A stretch of 64,000 nt of DNA from NCBI RefSeq assembly GCF_025515275.1, contig NZ_JAOPFU010000002.1:124001-188000 (forward strand), given 5' to 3'. Positions 55,709 to 64,000 of the stretch are shown one piece after another. The position numbers were made by a program, and so were the translations under genes. The DNA comes from Catenovulum sp. 2E275. GTDB lineage: Bacteria; Pseudomonadota; Gammaproteobacteria; Enterobacterales; Alteromonadaceae. Positions within the stretch are counted from its first letter, which is position 1. Each line of letters begins with the position of its first letter. The notes below the pieces were generated by a model that worked only from the letters and a program-made list of their open reading frames with translations, did not search any database and was not told the origin of the DNA.

Positions 55709-56027
55709 TTTTAATGATCATATCTACTTAATTCACAAACTAGTAAATATAAACAGTCTTTCATTGCAAAGCATAGTAACTTTAATCGAGAGTTCACATC
55801 ATAAAACAAATTAATTTTCTATGCACTTTTTCCCTCATAATTCGTAAAAACACTGCTAGTGATTAGTAAAGTTATAACGCCGCACAACAAATAATTAAAA
55901 AAAAGTTATTCGAGCTTGTTGGATATAAATTCATAGACTAATTTTAATGGTAGCTTTATCAATCGAATAGATGGACTTAAGCAATATTAGGTTAAAAGTG
56001 TAGTAATCCTTATCTGGAGATTTAAAC
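55709..56027. other. Divergent intergenic region moaA/pilA
   Basis: A 319-bp AT-rich region that must contain the promoters for the moa operon and pilA. I could not identify a convincing sigma-54 TGGCAC-N5-TTGCA site for pilA or a clear sigma-70 pair, and no gene is present. Confidence 0.5.
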
Positions 56028-56468
56028 ATGATGAATAAACAAAACCGTAATCAGGGTTTTACCTTAATTGAATTAATGATTGTTGTTGCTATTATCGGCA
56101 TTTTGGCGATGGTAGCAGTGCCAGCCTATACCGATTATATGAAAAACGCAAAAATGGTAGAGCTGGAAAATACTGCAGGTTCACTCAAAGGTTTAGTAAC
56201 AGCTTGTATGCTAAAAAATGTTGCCAAAGGTGCTGATACTGGCGAAGAAGCGACTGGCTGTAATGGTGGTACTAACGGTATTCCCTCCAATCAAGCTGAT
56301 GGCACCGGAACTGGTAATATTGGTGCAATTACAGTAACAAATGGCGTTATTACTGTAGCAGGCAAAACAGGTAGTGATTTAGCAGGCAGAACAGTTGAAT
56401 TACATCCTACTTATGAAACGGCAACCAATAAAGTCACTTGGGCAGATGAGGCTGCTGCAGAAGAGTAA
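56028..56468 (+). CDS. pilA: Type IV major pilin
   Basis: A 146-residue prepilin: short basic leader cleaved after Gly10, then [21 protein letters not shown] with the conserved Glu5 of the mature protein. Cysteines at residues 60 and 78 probably form a disulfide; the C-terminal disulfide loop of many pilins is absent. GGAG precedes the first of two tandem ATGs. pilBCD follow on the same strand. It could be a minor pilin, but its position next to pilB argues for PilA. Confidence 0.9.
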   Translation: MMNKQNRNQGFTLIELMIVVAIIGILAMVAVPAYTDYMKNAKMVELENTAGSLKGLVTACMLKNVAKGADTGEEATGCNGGTNGIPSNQADGTGTGNIGAITVTNGVITVAGKTGSDLAGRTVELHPTYETATNKVTWADEAAAEE

Positions 56469-56496
56469 TTGCGATAAAAAATACTTATCAAATTTT

Positions 56497-56521
56497 GACA
56501 AAGGGAATTCTTCCCTTTGTC
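56497..56521 (+). terminator. Terminator/attenuator between pilA and pilB
   Basis: GACAAAGGGAA, loop TTC, TTCCCTTTGTC, then TATTT. This allows high pilA output with reduced readthrough into pilBCD. Confidence 0.8.
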
Positions 56522-56550
56522 TATTTACCTGTTTCAAGAGCAGCCTTTAA

Positions 56551-58236
56551 ATGCCAGCCATAGATTTAAGACTCTACTCAAATGTCCTTAACTTGCATCA
56601 GCAAGAAGAACTAAAACAACAAAATCTAAAAAATCATATAGAAGCACAACAGTTTATCGCCAAAAAAGTTTGGCTTACAGAAAAAGCTTTAGTAACAAAA
56701 ATAGCACGTTTTTACCAAGCACCATGCTTTGATTTATCCTACCTTGATTTAGATATTATTCCCGATTCAATTCTTAAAGAGAAACTATCTGAAAAGCACC
56801 AGGTTTTACCTTTATTTTTGCGTGGCCGTACACTTTTTTTAGCAACGGTAAATCCAATTGCCATGAGCGCAGCGGAGGATTTTCAATTTAGCACAGGCTT
56901 TAATGTAGAATATATTTGTGTTGAAGCCACTAAATTACAAAAAGCAATTGAACGTAAATATGAAGGGGATGAAGCTCACCTTAGTTTATCTGATTTCGAT
57001 GATTCAGAGCTTGCTAACATTGAAGTATCTGAAATTAACGAGGATGAAAATAATGATTTACCGGATCAGGACGATGCCCCTATAGTTGTTTATATTAATA
57101 AAATATTATTAGACGCCATTAAACGCGGCGCATCAGATTTACACTTTGAGCCTTACGAACACAGTTACCGCATCCGCTTTAGAATTGATGGCTTATTACA
57201 TGAAATAGCCTCGCCTCCGGTTAATTTATCAACCCGCTTAGCCGCCCGTTTAAAAGTCATGTCGCGTTTAGATATTGCTGAAAAACGCAAACCCCAAGAC
57301 GGCCGGATAAAATTAAAAATCACCGCCAAAAAATCAATCGACTTTCGTGTTTCAACTTTACCCACTTTATGGGGCGAGAAAGTAGTTATGCGGATCTTAG
57401 ATTCCAGCAGCGCCATGCTAGGCATTGATGCACTAGGTTATGAACCAAATCAAAAAAAACTTTATTTAGATGCACTCAGCAAACCGCAAGGCATGATATT
57501 AGTAACAGGCCCAACCGGCAGTGGCAAAACCGTTTCACTTTACACAGGGCTAAATATTTTAAATACTTCAGAACGCAATATTTCAACAGCTGAAGATCCG
57601 GTTGAAATTAACTTAGAAGGCATTAACCAAGTACAAATTAATGCTAAAGCTGGTCTCACATTTGCAGGAGCACTCAGATCGTTTTTACGACAAGACCCAG
57701 ACGTTGTTATGGTGGGTGAAATTCGAGATTTAGACACCGCAGAAATTGCAATAAAAGCAGCTCAAACAGGCCATTTAGTTTTATCAACTTTACATACCAA
57801 CTCTGCCGCAGAAACCTTAACCCGTTTATTAAACATGGGTGTACCCAGTTACAATATAGCCAGTTCGGTCAGCCTGATTATTGCCCAACGCCTTGCCCGC
57901 CGATTATGTAATCACTGCAAACAACCGATTGAAAACCCACCCACTCACAGTGAATTACTTGCTTTTGGTTTTACCCCAGAGCAACTAGAACAAGTAACTT
58001 TATATGAACCCAATGGCTGCGAGTTTTGCTCAAAAGGTTTTAAAGGGCGGATCGGTATTTACGAAGTCATGCCGATTTCAAATGAAATGGCCAATTTAAT
58101 TATGCACGAAGGTAATGCACTGCAAATTGCTAAACAAGCCCAACAAGAAAATATTAATAATTTACGCCAATCCGGCATTCAAAAAGTTATCGCAGGCACA
58201 ACCAGCTTAGGTGAAATTAGCAGAGTAACTAATTAA
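56551..58236 (+). CDS. pilB: Type IV pilus assembly ATPase PilB
   Basis: A 561-residue GspE-family extension motor. N-terminal MshEN-like region (about 1-155), Walker A GPTGSGKT (about residues 322-329), Asp box, Walker B VMVGEIRD and the zinc-binding tetracysteine CNHC...CEFC. It hydrolyses ATP to drive pilin polymerisation through PilC. It is separated from pilC by 15 nt. Confidence 0.96.
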   Translation: MPAIDLRLYSNVLNLHQQEELKQQNLKNHIEAQQFIAKKVWLTEKALVTKIARFYQAPCFDLSYLDLDIIPDSILKEKLSEKHQVLPLFLRGRTLFLATVNPIAMSAAEDFQFSTGFNVEYICVEATKLQKAIERKYEGDEAHLSLSDFDDSELANIEVSEINEDENNDLPDQDDAPIVVYINKILLDAIKRGASDLHFEPYEHSYRIRFRIDGLLHEIASPPVNLSTRLAARLKVMSRLDIAEKRKPQDGRIKLKITAKKSIDFRVSTLPTLWGEKVVMRILDSSSAMLGIDALGYEPNQKKLYLDALSKPQGMILVTGPTGSGKTVSLYTGLNILNTSERNISTAEDPVEINLEGINQVQINAKAGLTFAGALRSFLRQDPDVVMVGEIRDLDTAEIAIKAAQTGHLVLSTLHTNSAAETLTRLLNMGVPSYNIASSVSLIIAQRLARRLCNHCKQPIENPPTHSELLAFGFTPEQLEQVTLYEPNGCEFCSKGFKGRIGIYEVMPISNEMANLIMHEGNALQIAKQAQQENINNLRQSGIQKVIAGTTSLGEISRVTN

Positions 58237-58251
58237 AGCAGGAACAGGTTT

Positions 58252-59493
58252 ATGGCAGCAGATAAAAAGAAAAAAGAAAAAATTGTCATTCAGGATTTTT
58301 ATATTTGGCGTGGTGTAAACCGTCGGGGTGAAAAAGTAAATGGCGAACTAGCCGCTGACAATTTAACGGCTGCCCGCGAACAATTAAAACGCCAAGGCGT
58401 AAACCCAACGCATTTAAAGAAAAAACCTAAACCTTTATTTGGTGGCGGTTCAAAAAAAATAGGGGCAAAAGAAGTTTCGGTTATTACCCGTCAGTTAGCC
58501 ACTATGCTAAGTGCTGGTGTACCGCTTGTTCAGTCTGTAGATTTAATTGCCAAAGGAAATGAAAACGCAAATATTCGCCGTTTATTAAGCACAATTGAGG
58601 TTGGGCTTCAATCCGGTACACCTTTTAATCAAGTGCTTAGAGAACATCCACAATATTTTGATGATTTGTACTGTGATTTAGTCAAAGCGGGTGAATTATC
58701 CGGTGCTTTAGATGTGATTTACGACAGAATCGCAACCTATAAAGAAAAAACTGAAGCCTTAAAATCCAAAATAAAAAAAGCGATGACTTATCCGGTTGCA
58801 GTGATCGTGATCGCGATTATTGTGACCTTAATTTTATTGATTTTTGTTGTTCCTCAATTTGAACAAATTTTTGCCAGCTTTGGCGCTGAACTCCCCTTTT
58901 TTACGCGGATGATTATTCATATCTCTAACCTCATTCAAAATAATGGGCCATTTTTAGCCATTGGCTTAGCTATATTTATTTTTTTATTTGTCCGCAGTTA
59001 TAAAAATTCACAAAAACTACGTGACAAAGTAGACGCCTTACTTTTAAAGGCCCCTATTTTTGGCACTATTTTAAATAAAGCCGCTTTAGCCCGATTTTCG
59101 CGTACACTCGCCACCACTTTTGCAGCCGGTGTCCCATTAGTTGAAGCGCTGGATTCAGCCGCTGGTGCATCTGGTAACGCTGTTTACCGTAAAGCAATCA
59201 ACGAGATAAAACTCGAAGTTTCAGCCGGTATGCAAATGAATATTGCAATGCGAACCACTAAATTATTCCCAGATATGGTGATTCAAATGGTACAAATAGG
59301 TGAGGAGTCCGGGGCAATTGATGATATGCTAAATAAGGTTGCAACCATTTATGAACAGGAAGTTGATGATGCCGTTGACGGTTTATCTGCTTTAATAGAA
59401 CCGTTAATTATGGCTGTGTTAGGGGTCGTGATTGGAGGATTAATTGTTGCTATGTATTTACCTATCTTCCAAATGGGAAAAATTGTAAGCTGA
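58252..59493 (+). CDS. pilC: Type IV pilus platform protein PilC
   Basis: A 413-residue inner-membrane protein with two T2SSF domains (about 70-195 and 275-400), containing ITRQLATMLSAGVPLVQSV and FSRTLATTFAAGVPLVEAL, and three hydrophobic helices. It anchors PilB and the growing pilus. Its stop overlaps the pilD start by one base (TGATG). Confidence 0.96.
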   Translation: MAADKKKKEKIVIQDFYIWRGVNRRGEKVNGELAADNLTAAREQLKRQGVNPTHLKKKPKPLFGGGSKKIGAKEVSVITRQLATMLSAGVPLVQSVDLIAKGNENANIRRLLSTIEVGLQSGTPFNQVLREHPQYFDDLYCDLVKAGELSGALDVIYDRIATYKEKTEALKSKIKKAMTYPVAVIVIAIIVTLILLIFVVPQFEQIFASFGAELPFFTRMIIHISNLIQNNGPFLAIGLAIFIFLFVRSYKNSQKLRDKVDALLLKAPIFGTILNKAALARFSRTLATTFAAGVPLVEALDSAAGASGNAVYRKAINEIKLEVSAGMQMNIAMRTTKLFPDMVIQMVQIGEESGAIDDMLNKVATIYEQEVDDAVDGLSALIEPLIMAVLGVVIGGLIVAMYLPIFQMGKIVS

Positions 59494-60404
59494 TGTTTGA
59501 TAATTTAATTGAAGTATTTAACTTATACCCTGCTGTTTTTTATATTTCTGCTTTTGTTTTTAGTTTATTGGTTGGTAGCTTTTTAAATGTGGTCATTTAC
59601 CGCTTACCGATCATGCTGGAAAGAGACTGGAAAAACGAATGCAAACTGCTTTTGAGCGATCCCCTAAACGAGCCTGACAATGACAAAATTCAGCAACAAA
59701 TTGATCAGCAACCTACATTTAACTTAATCAAGCCTAATTCGTCTTGTCCGCATTGTAAAACCGAGCTCAAACCTTGGCATAATATTCCCCTATTAAGCTG
59801 GCTGGCTTTAGGCGGCAAATGTAGCCATTGCAAAACAGCTATTTCAGTGCGTTATCCCCTCATTGAATTATTAACCGGATTAACTGGGTTATTTGCCGCT
59901 TATCAGTTTGGGGTTTCTACCTTAACGCTTTGGGCTATGTTATTTAGCTTTATTTTAATCTGCTTATGTTTTATTGACTTAGACACCATGCTACTGCCCG
60001 ATCAATTAACCTTAGGGTTAATTTGGTTAGGTTTAATGGCCAATCTCAATGGCCTGTTTGCTGCATTACCGGATGCCGTAATTGGCGCTGTTGCCGGTTA
60101 TTCCGTGTTATGGATTATCTTTCAAGGTTTTAAATTATTAACCGGTAAAGAAGGCATGGGGTTTGGCGATTTTAAATTATTAGCTGCGTTAGGTGCATGG
60201 ATGGGATGGCAGGCTTTACTGGTTATTATTTTATTATCTTCTGTCGTTGGTGCAGTGTTAGGTCTTATTTTGCTCAAACTACAAAATAAAAATAGCCAAA
60301 CCGCAATTCCTTTTGGCCCTTACCTTGCTGTTGCGGGCTTTATCGCGTTTTACTGGCGACAAGATATTATTGAATATTACCTGCAAAACTGGGTTTATCT
60401 ATGA
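59493..60404 (+). CDS. pilD: Prepilin peptidase/N-methyltransferase
   Basis: A 303-residue polytopic membrane protease that cleaves the prepilin leader and methylates the new N-terminus. It has the cytoplasmic zinc site CPHC...CSHC, the first catalytic Asp region FIDLDTMLLPDQLTLG and the second GMGFGDFKLLAALG. Its end overlaps coaE (ATGA). Confidence 0.96.
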   Translation: MFDNLIEVFNLYPAVFYISAFVFSLLVGSFLNVVIYRLPIMLERDWKNECKLLLSDPLNEPDNDKIQQQIDQQPTFNLIKPNSSCPHCKTELKPWHNIPLLSWLALGGKCSHCKTAISVRYPLIELLTGLTGLFAAYQFGVSTLTLWAMLFSFILICLCFIDLDTMLLPDQLTLGLIWLGLMANLNGLFAALPDAVIGAVAGYSVLWIIFQGFKLLTGKEGMGFGDFKLLAALGAWMGWQALLVIILLSSVVGAVLGLILLKLQNKNSQTAIPFGPYLAVAGFIAFYWRQDIIEYYLQNWVYL

Positions 60405-61018
60405 GCCAGTTTATTGTCGGCTTAACCGGTGGTATTGGCAGTGGAAAAACCACTGTGGCCAATATGTTTGCTGAATTAGGGGTTGAGATTATTGATGCTG
60501 ATATTATCGCCAGAGATGTGGTTAAACCAAATACACCAGCCTTAAACAAAATCGCCCAACAATTTGGTAAATCGGTTTTATTGGCTAATGGAGAGCTAAA
60601 TCGCGCGGAACTCAGAACCATTATTTTTGCTGATGAGCAGGCAAAAAGTTGGTTAAATGCACTACTACATCCTGTTATCCGTAATGAAATGATTACCCAA
60701 AGTAAAGCAGCACAATCTGACTATTGTATTTTAGCCGTGCCTTTATTACTGGAAAATAACCTAACCAGTTTGGTTAACCGTATTTTAATTACAGATTGCA
60801 AACCTGAAACCCAAGTTTTTCGAGCCTGTCACAGAGATAAAAATTCAGCAGAGCAAATTAAGCGGATTATGGCTGCGCAACTTGACCGCGAATCACGAAT
60901 AAATTACGCTGACGACATTATAGATACTGAGCTATCTATCGAGCAAGTTGCGCAAAAATGTAAAAAATTGCATCAACTTTATCTGAATTTAGCTTCAAAC
61001 AGGCAAAAAATTAGCTAA
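60401..61018 (+). CDS. coaE: Dephospho-CoA kinase
   Basis: A 205-residue P-loop kinase for the last step of CoA synthesis, with GLTGGIGSGKTTVANMFAELG at the N-terminus (given here as its first 21-residue region, P-loop GGIGSGKT), IDADIIARDVV and VPLLLEN. It overlaps pilD, the usual gammaproteobacterial order pilD-coaE-zapD-yacG. Confidence 0.95.
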   Translation: MSQFIVGLTGGIGSGKTTVANMFAELGVEIIDADIIARDVVKPNTPALNKIAQQFGKSVLLANGELNRAELRTIIFADEQAKSWLNALLHPVIRNEMITQSKAAQSDYCILAVPLLLENNLTSLVNRILITDCKPETQVFRACHRDKNSAEQIKRIMAAQLDRESRINYADDIIDTELSIEQVAQKCKKLHQLYLNLASNRQKIS

Positions 61019-61079
61019 ATTTTAACCAGTGAGTTAAGCTAATTCAAACAATAAAAACATAAAAGAAACGAATCGTCAC

Positions 61080-61826
61080 ATGACTGATATTTTGTATGAA
61101 TTTCCATTAAATGAAAAGATTCGCACTTATTTGCGAATTGAAAACCTGCTTGCCCGTTTAACTCATCAACTTGGTGATACAACGCCATGGGCGAGTCTGG
61201 ATTTTTTAAGTGCCCTGTTTGCAATTTTGGATATTATTGAACGTGGTGATTTAAAGTCGGATTTATTAAAAGATCTTGAAAAACACGAAAAACAATTAGT
61301 CGCTTGGTCTCAACACCCCAGTATTAATAATTCAGCTTTGCAGGATTTATTACAAACCATAGTACAGCTCTCTGGGAAATTAACCACAACCAACAAATTG
61401 GGACAAAAATTACGAGATGATAAATTTTTAGCGTCACTTAAACAAAGGTTTTCTATCCCTGGTGGTAGCTGCTGTTTTGATTTACCCCATCTGCACCAGT
61501 GGCAACATCAGGATTCAGATATCATTGTTGCAGACCAACAGAGATGGCTGTCTGAACTAGAAATTTTAAAAACCATTATTGAACTAGATTTAAAAATGAT
61601 CCGAGAGCGTGGGCAATTCCATAGCTATAGCGCTGAGAATGGCTTATATACAGACACTGTGGAAAACGTAGAGTTATTACAAATAAAAGTGCCCTCAGAT
61701 AGCGCTTATTACCCAACCGTTAGCGGCCATAAACACAGGTTTTCAATTCGTTTTATGGAAAATAATCAGGAACAGGTTAAATCTGCTTGCCTGCAAAGTG
61801 TCAGATTTTTATTATCTGCCTGTTGA
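61080..61826 (+). CDS. zapD: Cell division protein ZapD
   Basis: A 248-residue FtsZ-associated protein that bundles protofilaments (formerly YacF). Recognised by YEFPLNEKIRTYLRIENLL at the N-terminus, CCFDLPHLHQW and RFSIRF near the C-terminus, and its position between coaE and yacG. The ribosome binding site is weak. Confidence 0.94.
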   Translation: MTDILYEFPLNEKIRTYLRIENLLARLTHQLGDTTPWASLDFLSALFAILDIIERGDLKSDLLKDLEKHEKQLVAWSQHPSINNSALQDLLQTIVQLSGKLTTTNKLGQKLRDDKFLASLKQRFSIPGGSCCFDLPHLHQWQHQDSDIIVADQQRWLSELEILKTIIELDLKMIRERGQFHSYSAENGLYTDTVENVELLQIKVPSDSAYYPTVSGHKHRFSIRFMENNQEQVKSACLQSVRFLLSAC

Positions 61827-61847
61827 TAATAAACCAGAGATAACCCA

Positions 61848-62069
61848 ATGAAAGTGAAATGCCCCACCTGCCAGAATGAGGTAGAGTGGAAACCAGAAAA
61901 TAAATATAAACCTTTTTGCAGTGAACGTTGCCGCTTAATTGACTTAGGCGAATGGGCAAGTGAAAGCCATGTCATTAAAGGTGAATCTTTTAATCAGCAG
62001 TTAACACCTCAAATTGATGAGTTTTCTGAAGATTTACCACCCGCTGATGAAGATTTTTTTAAACATTAA
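61848..62069 (+). CDS. yacG: DNA gyrase inhibitor YacG (zinc ribbon)
   Basis: A 73-residue protein with a four-cysteine zinc site, CPTC...FCSERC, followed by [10 protein letters not shown], and an acidic tail. E. coli YacG binds GyrB and inhibits gyrase. Last gene of the pil-coaE-zapD-yacG run; 21 nt after zapD. Confidence 0.93.
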   Translation: MKVKCPTCQNEVEWKPENKYKPFCSERCRLIDLGEWASESHVIKGESFNQQLTPQIDEFSEDLPPADEDFFKH

Positions 62070-62345
62070 ATTCTAAATTACCAACCGAGCTGTCCTTCTA
62101 TTTAATCTAAATAATGACAGCTCATATCTAATATTATTTTAAGTTAACCTCAACTCTGGATAAGAAGTTAGCTAAAGCCTTAAATTTATTGGTTTTTAGT
62201 TTAAGTTCTTTTTCTTGTGAGGGATTTTTTCTGAGAACAAGGCGAATTTGAGTACGTAATAGCTGGCTATTACTAGCGAATTCAACGTAGTTATCGGGGA
62301 AAATAACCACTAGAAAGCAATTTGTTATCCAGAGTTGAGGTTAAG
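62070..62345. other. Intergenic region between yacG and ubiA filled by a mobile repeat
   Basis: 276 bp between convergent genes. Apart from 76 bp next to yacG, it consists of the 197-bp inverted-repeat element, copy 3. No separate terminator was found for either gene. Confidence 0.6.
62146..62342. repeat. MITE-like element, copy 3 (197 bp, longest copy)
   Basis: Perfect 18-bp terminal inverted repeats AACCTCAACTCTGGATAA (62146-62163) and TTATCCAGAGTTGAGGTT (62325-62342), flanked by AAGTT and AAGCT (4 of 5 matching, a probable 5-bp target duplication). The interior carries no gene. It has a nested hairpin GTAATAGC/GCTATTAC at about 62256-62273. The right end lies 3 nt from the ubiA stop codon. 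Confidence 0.85.
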
Positions 62346-63224
62346 CTACGCAGTGCCGTAACTTAAAATAATACCGATTAACACGACTAACCCTGCATAA
62401 TGGTTTTGTAAAAAAGCTTTAAAACAAACATCGCGTTCTCGGTGCCTGATTTGCCACTGCTGATATATAAAAAGTGCCAATGCTAAACCGACTGTTTGGT
62501 AATAAATTGCCCCTAACTGCGCCAGTTGACCCGCCCAAATTAACCCAGTAATAGTCAGCACATGTAAAATAAACACTGCTAGCTTATCAAAGCGCCCAAA
62601 TAAAATAGCGGTCGATTTAACCCCAATTTTTAAGTCATCGTCTCTGTCAACCATTGCATATAAAGTATCGTATGCAACAGTCCAAGCCAAATTGGTAAAA
62701 AACAATACCCAAACAATTAATGCCAATTCGGCTTTAACTGCCATATATGCCATTGGAATTGCCCAACTAAAAGCGGCACCCAATACAACTTGTGGCAAAT
62801 GCGTATAGCGTTTCATAAAAGGGTAGAGTGTTGCCAGTCCCAACCCGACAAACGACAATAAAATCGTTTGCTGATTAAGTAATAACACTAACCCAAACGA
62901 AACAATCACCAGCCCCAAAAACAACATTAACGCTTCTTTACTGCTCACTTTACCGGTTGCAAGTGGCCGATTTTTGGTGCGTTTTACATGACCGTCTACT
63001 TTTCTATCAGCAAAATCGTTAATAACACAACCTGCCGCCCGCATCACAAATACACCAAGCACAAAAATAATGAACAAATCTAACTTTGGCACACCTTCGC
63101 TCGCAATCCACAACGCCCATAATGTAGGCCAGAGCAACAGATAAGTGCCGATTGGTCTGTCAATTCGCATTAACTGGCAATAAGCGATTAATTTTTCAGA
63201 AAACTTCATGGTTTGATTATTCAT
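62346..63224 (-). CDS. ubiA: 4-hydroxybenzoate octaprenyltransferase
   Basis: A 292-residue polytopic membrane prenyltransferase joining the polyprenyl chain to 4-hydroxybenzoate in ubiquinone synthesis. Both Asp-rich Mg-diphosphate motifs are present: [15 protein letters not shown] (about 74) and [17 protein letters not shown] (about 195). Its start overlaps ubiC by 8 nt. Confidence 0.96.
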   Translation of the reverse strand: MNNQTMKFSEKLIAYCQLMRIDRPIGTYLLLWPTLWALWIASEGVPKLDLFIIFVLGVFVMRAAGCVINDFADRKVDGHVKRTKNRPLATGKVSSKEALMLFLGLVIVSFGLVLLLNQQTILLSFVGLGLATLYPFMKRYTHLPQVVLGAAFSWAIPMAYMAVKAELALIVWVLFFTNLAWTVAYDTLYAMVDRDDDLKIGVKSTAILFGRFDKLAVFILHVLTITGLIWAGQLAQLGAIYYQTVGLALALFIYQQWQIRHRERDVCFKAFLQNHYAGLVVLIGIILSYGTA

Positions 63225-63759
63225 AATAAAATTGGCAATCCGCTAAAAAAACTTCAGTAACGGTAAAAGGAAATTGTTGTAGTTTAAACACAGAGCGTCG
63301 TCCGTATAAGATATTTGGTAACTCACCGTTAAATAAAGTTTTGGCTAACTCAAATACCTTAGACTGAGCCGTAAATTCGGCTACTTCAATATCACAGCGC
63401 TCTAATCCGGGTAATTTAAAAATATATTCACCTAAAGGCTGCTCACCTAAATTTTGCAAACTCTGATTACCAGCTTCAATGGTTGAACGAGGCACTTGAG
63501 TATGCGCATAAACCCAAGGTTTATTTTGACAAAACAATAACACTTCACGAATTAAAGTTGGCTCATTAAAATTAAGTGAATTGCAATCTTCGGGATTAAC
63601 CCAAGCTTCACCCAACACTTGAAGCTTAAATTGCGAAGATATAGTTTTGAGTTTTGCCGTTAACGACATAGGATCAAACAACCACTGTAAAATCTCAGGT
63701 TTTACAGTTAGACTATTAAGCCAATGAGCCTGCTCTCCGATTGGAAAAAAACGATGCAT
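63217..63759 (-). CDS. ubiC: Chorismate lyase
   Basis: A 180-residue soluble enzyme that converts chorismate to 4-hydroxybenzoate, the first ubiquinone step. It shows LREV-type [20 protein letters not shown] and a C-terminal [20 protein letters not shown], where the conserved Arg and Glu lie. Translationally coupled to ubiA by an 8-nt overlap. Confidence 0.93.
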   Translation of the reverse strand: MHRFFPIGEQAHWLNSLTVKPEILQWLFDPMSLTAKLKTISSQFKLQVLGEAWVNPEDCNSLNFNEPTLIREVLLFCQNKPWVYAHTQVPRSTIEAGNQSLQNLGEQPLGEYIFKLPGLERCDIEVAEFTAQSKVFELAKTLFNGELPNILYGRRSVFKLQQFPFTVTEVFLADCQFYYE

Positions 63760-63883
63760 AAAATAGTGTCGCTAAACTCTAATTCATTGATATAGTTAAT
63801 GTAGGCTATATGATAACAAGTTATGCTAAGGTTTTACCTGTTATCTTTTATTTTTTTAATTTATCGCTGGTCTTAAACACAAA

Positions 63884-64000
63884 ATGAAACGATTAATTTT
63901 ATTAGCTCCTCTACTTTATTTATCTATATTAAATAAAAGTTTTGCCGAAGATACATTCGCTTATTTTGGTTTTGAGCCAGATATAATTACTAACTATATC
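63884..64000 (+). CDS. FliL-like protein (partial, 5' end)
   Basis: The first 39 residues before the window ends: a signal peptide (about 1-21, ending NKSFAED) followed by AYFGFEPDIITNYI, which matches the start of FliL-domain proteins (FGLEPDIVTNY-type). FliL-like genes next to ubiC are common in Alteromonadales. No clear ribosome binding site precedes the ATG. A role in flagellar motor function is family knowledge only. Confidence 0.65.
   Translation, partial: MKRLILLAPLLYLSILNKSFAEDTFAYFGFEPDIITNYI

Noticed and set aside
55709-56027. Sigma-54 promoter for pilA
   Set aside because: No TGG-N9-GC element at the right spacing was found by eye in this region.

Overview
The window reads as a chromosomal segment of a marine, polysaccharide-degrading gammaproteobacterium of the Alteromonadales (Alteromonadaceae/Catenovulum-like; the genus is inference). 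The evidence is an AT-rich genome with Gammaproteobacteria-type core blocks (ygfB-pepP-ubiH-ubiI, ssrS, pncC-recA, mutS, pilABCD-coaE-zapD-yacG, ubiCA, moa genes), a Vibrio/Shewanella-type TonB2 system with TtpC and DUF3450, a PEP-CTERM protein, and a pectinase and other carbohydrate-active lipoproteins. No rRNA, tRNA, CRISPR array, prophage or intact transposase gene was seen.

Layout. 1-4.3 kb: a cNMP/CBS signalling protein (cut by the window edge) coupled to a BCCT osmolyte transporter, then a glutamate-synthase-like FMN protein. 4.5-15.2 kb: an eight-gene minus-strand block encoding a duplicated beta-helix-like lipoprotein, a TonB-dependent receptor, DUF3450, TtpC, ExbB2, ExbD2, TonB2 and a TPR protein. 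Two transcription units in this block start behind near-identical PhoB-type direct repeats, so the whole system looks phosphate-starvation controlled. 15.5-20.2 kb: zur, a CYTH/CHAD triphosphatase, a YgiM-like SH3 protein and a GH28 pectinase lipoprotein. 20.4-24.8 kb: the ubiquinone hydroxylase/pepP/ygfB operon. 25.1 kb: 6S RNA without its usual zapA/ygfA neighbours. 25.7-30.8 kb: recA (with LexA box), pncC, mutS and folD.

31-39.7 kb: a PhzF-like protein, a peroxiredoxin-glutaredoxin fusion and a 2303-residue lipoprotein with six tandem domains, a GH30 module whose two catalytic glutamates appear replaced, and a glucoamylase-like module. 39.7-43.4 kb: a PrsT-like TPR protein and a PEP-CTERM protein. 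43.6-50.7 kb: assorted housekeeping genes (epimerase, purU, ppa, acid phosphatase, chemoreceptor, PCu(A)C copper chaperone, DUF2333). 50.7-52.7 kb: a HAD sugar phosphatase, a SemiSWEET transporter and a beta-propeller protein. 52.7-55.7 kb: moaA-mobA-moaB-moaC-moaD behind a molybdenum-cofactor riboswitch. 56-62 kb: type IV pilus genes pilABCD followed by coaE, zapD and yacG. 62.1-64 kb: a mobile palindromic element, ubiCA and the start of a FliL-like gene.

Three copies of one small inverted-repeat element (about 2.75, 46.6 and 62.2 kb) form a MITE-like family. Two of them lie directly against the stop codons of flanking genes.
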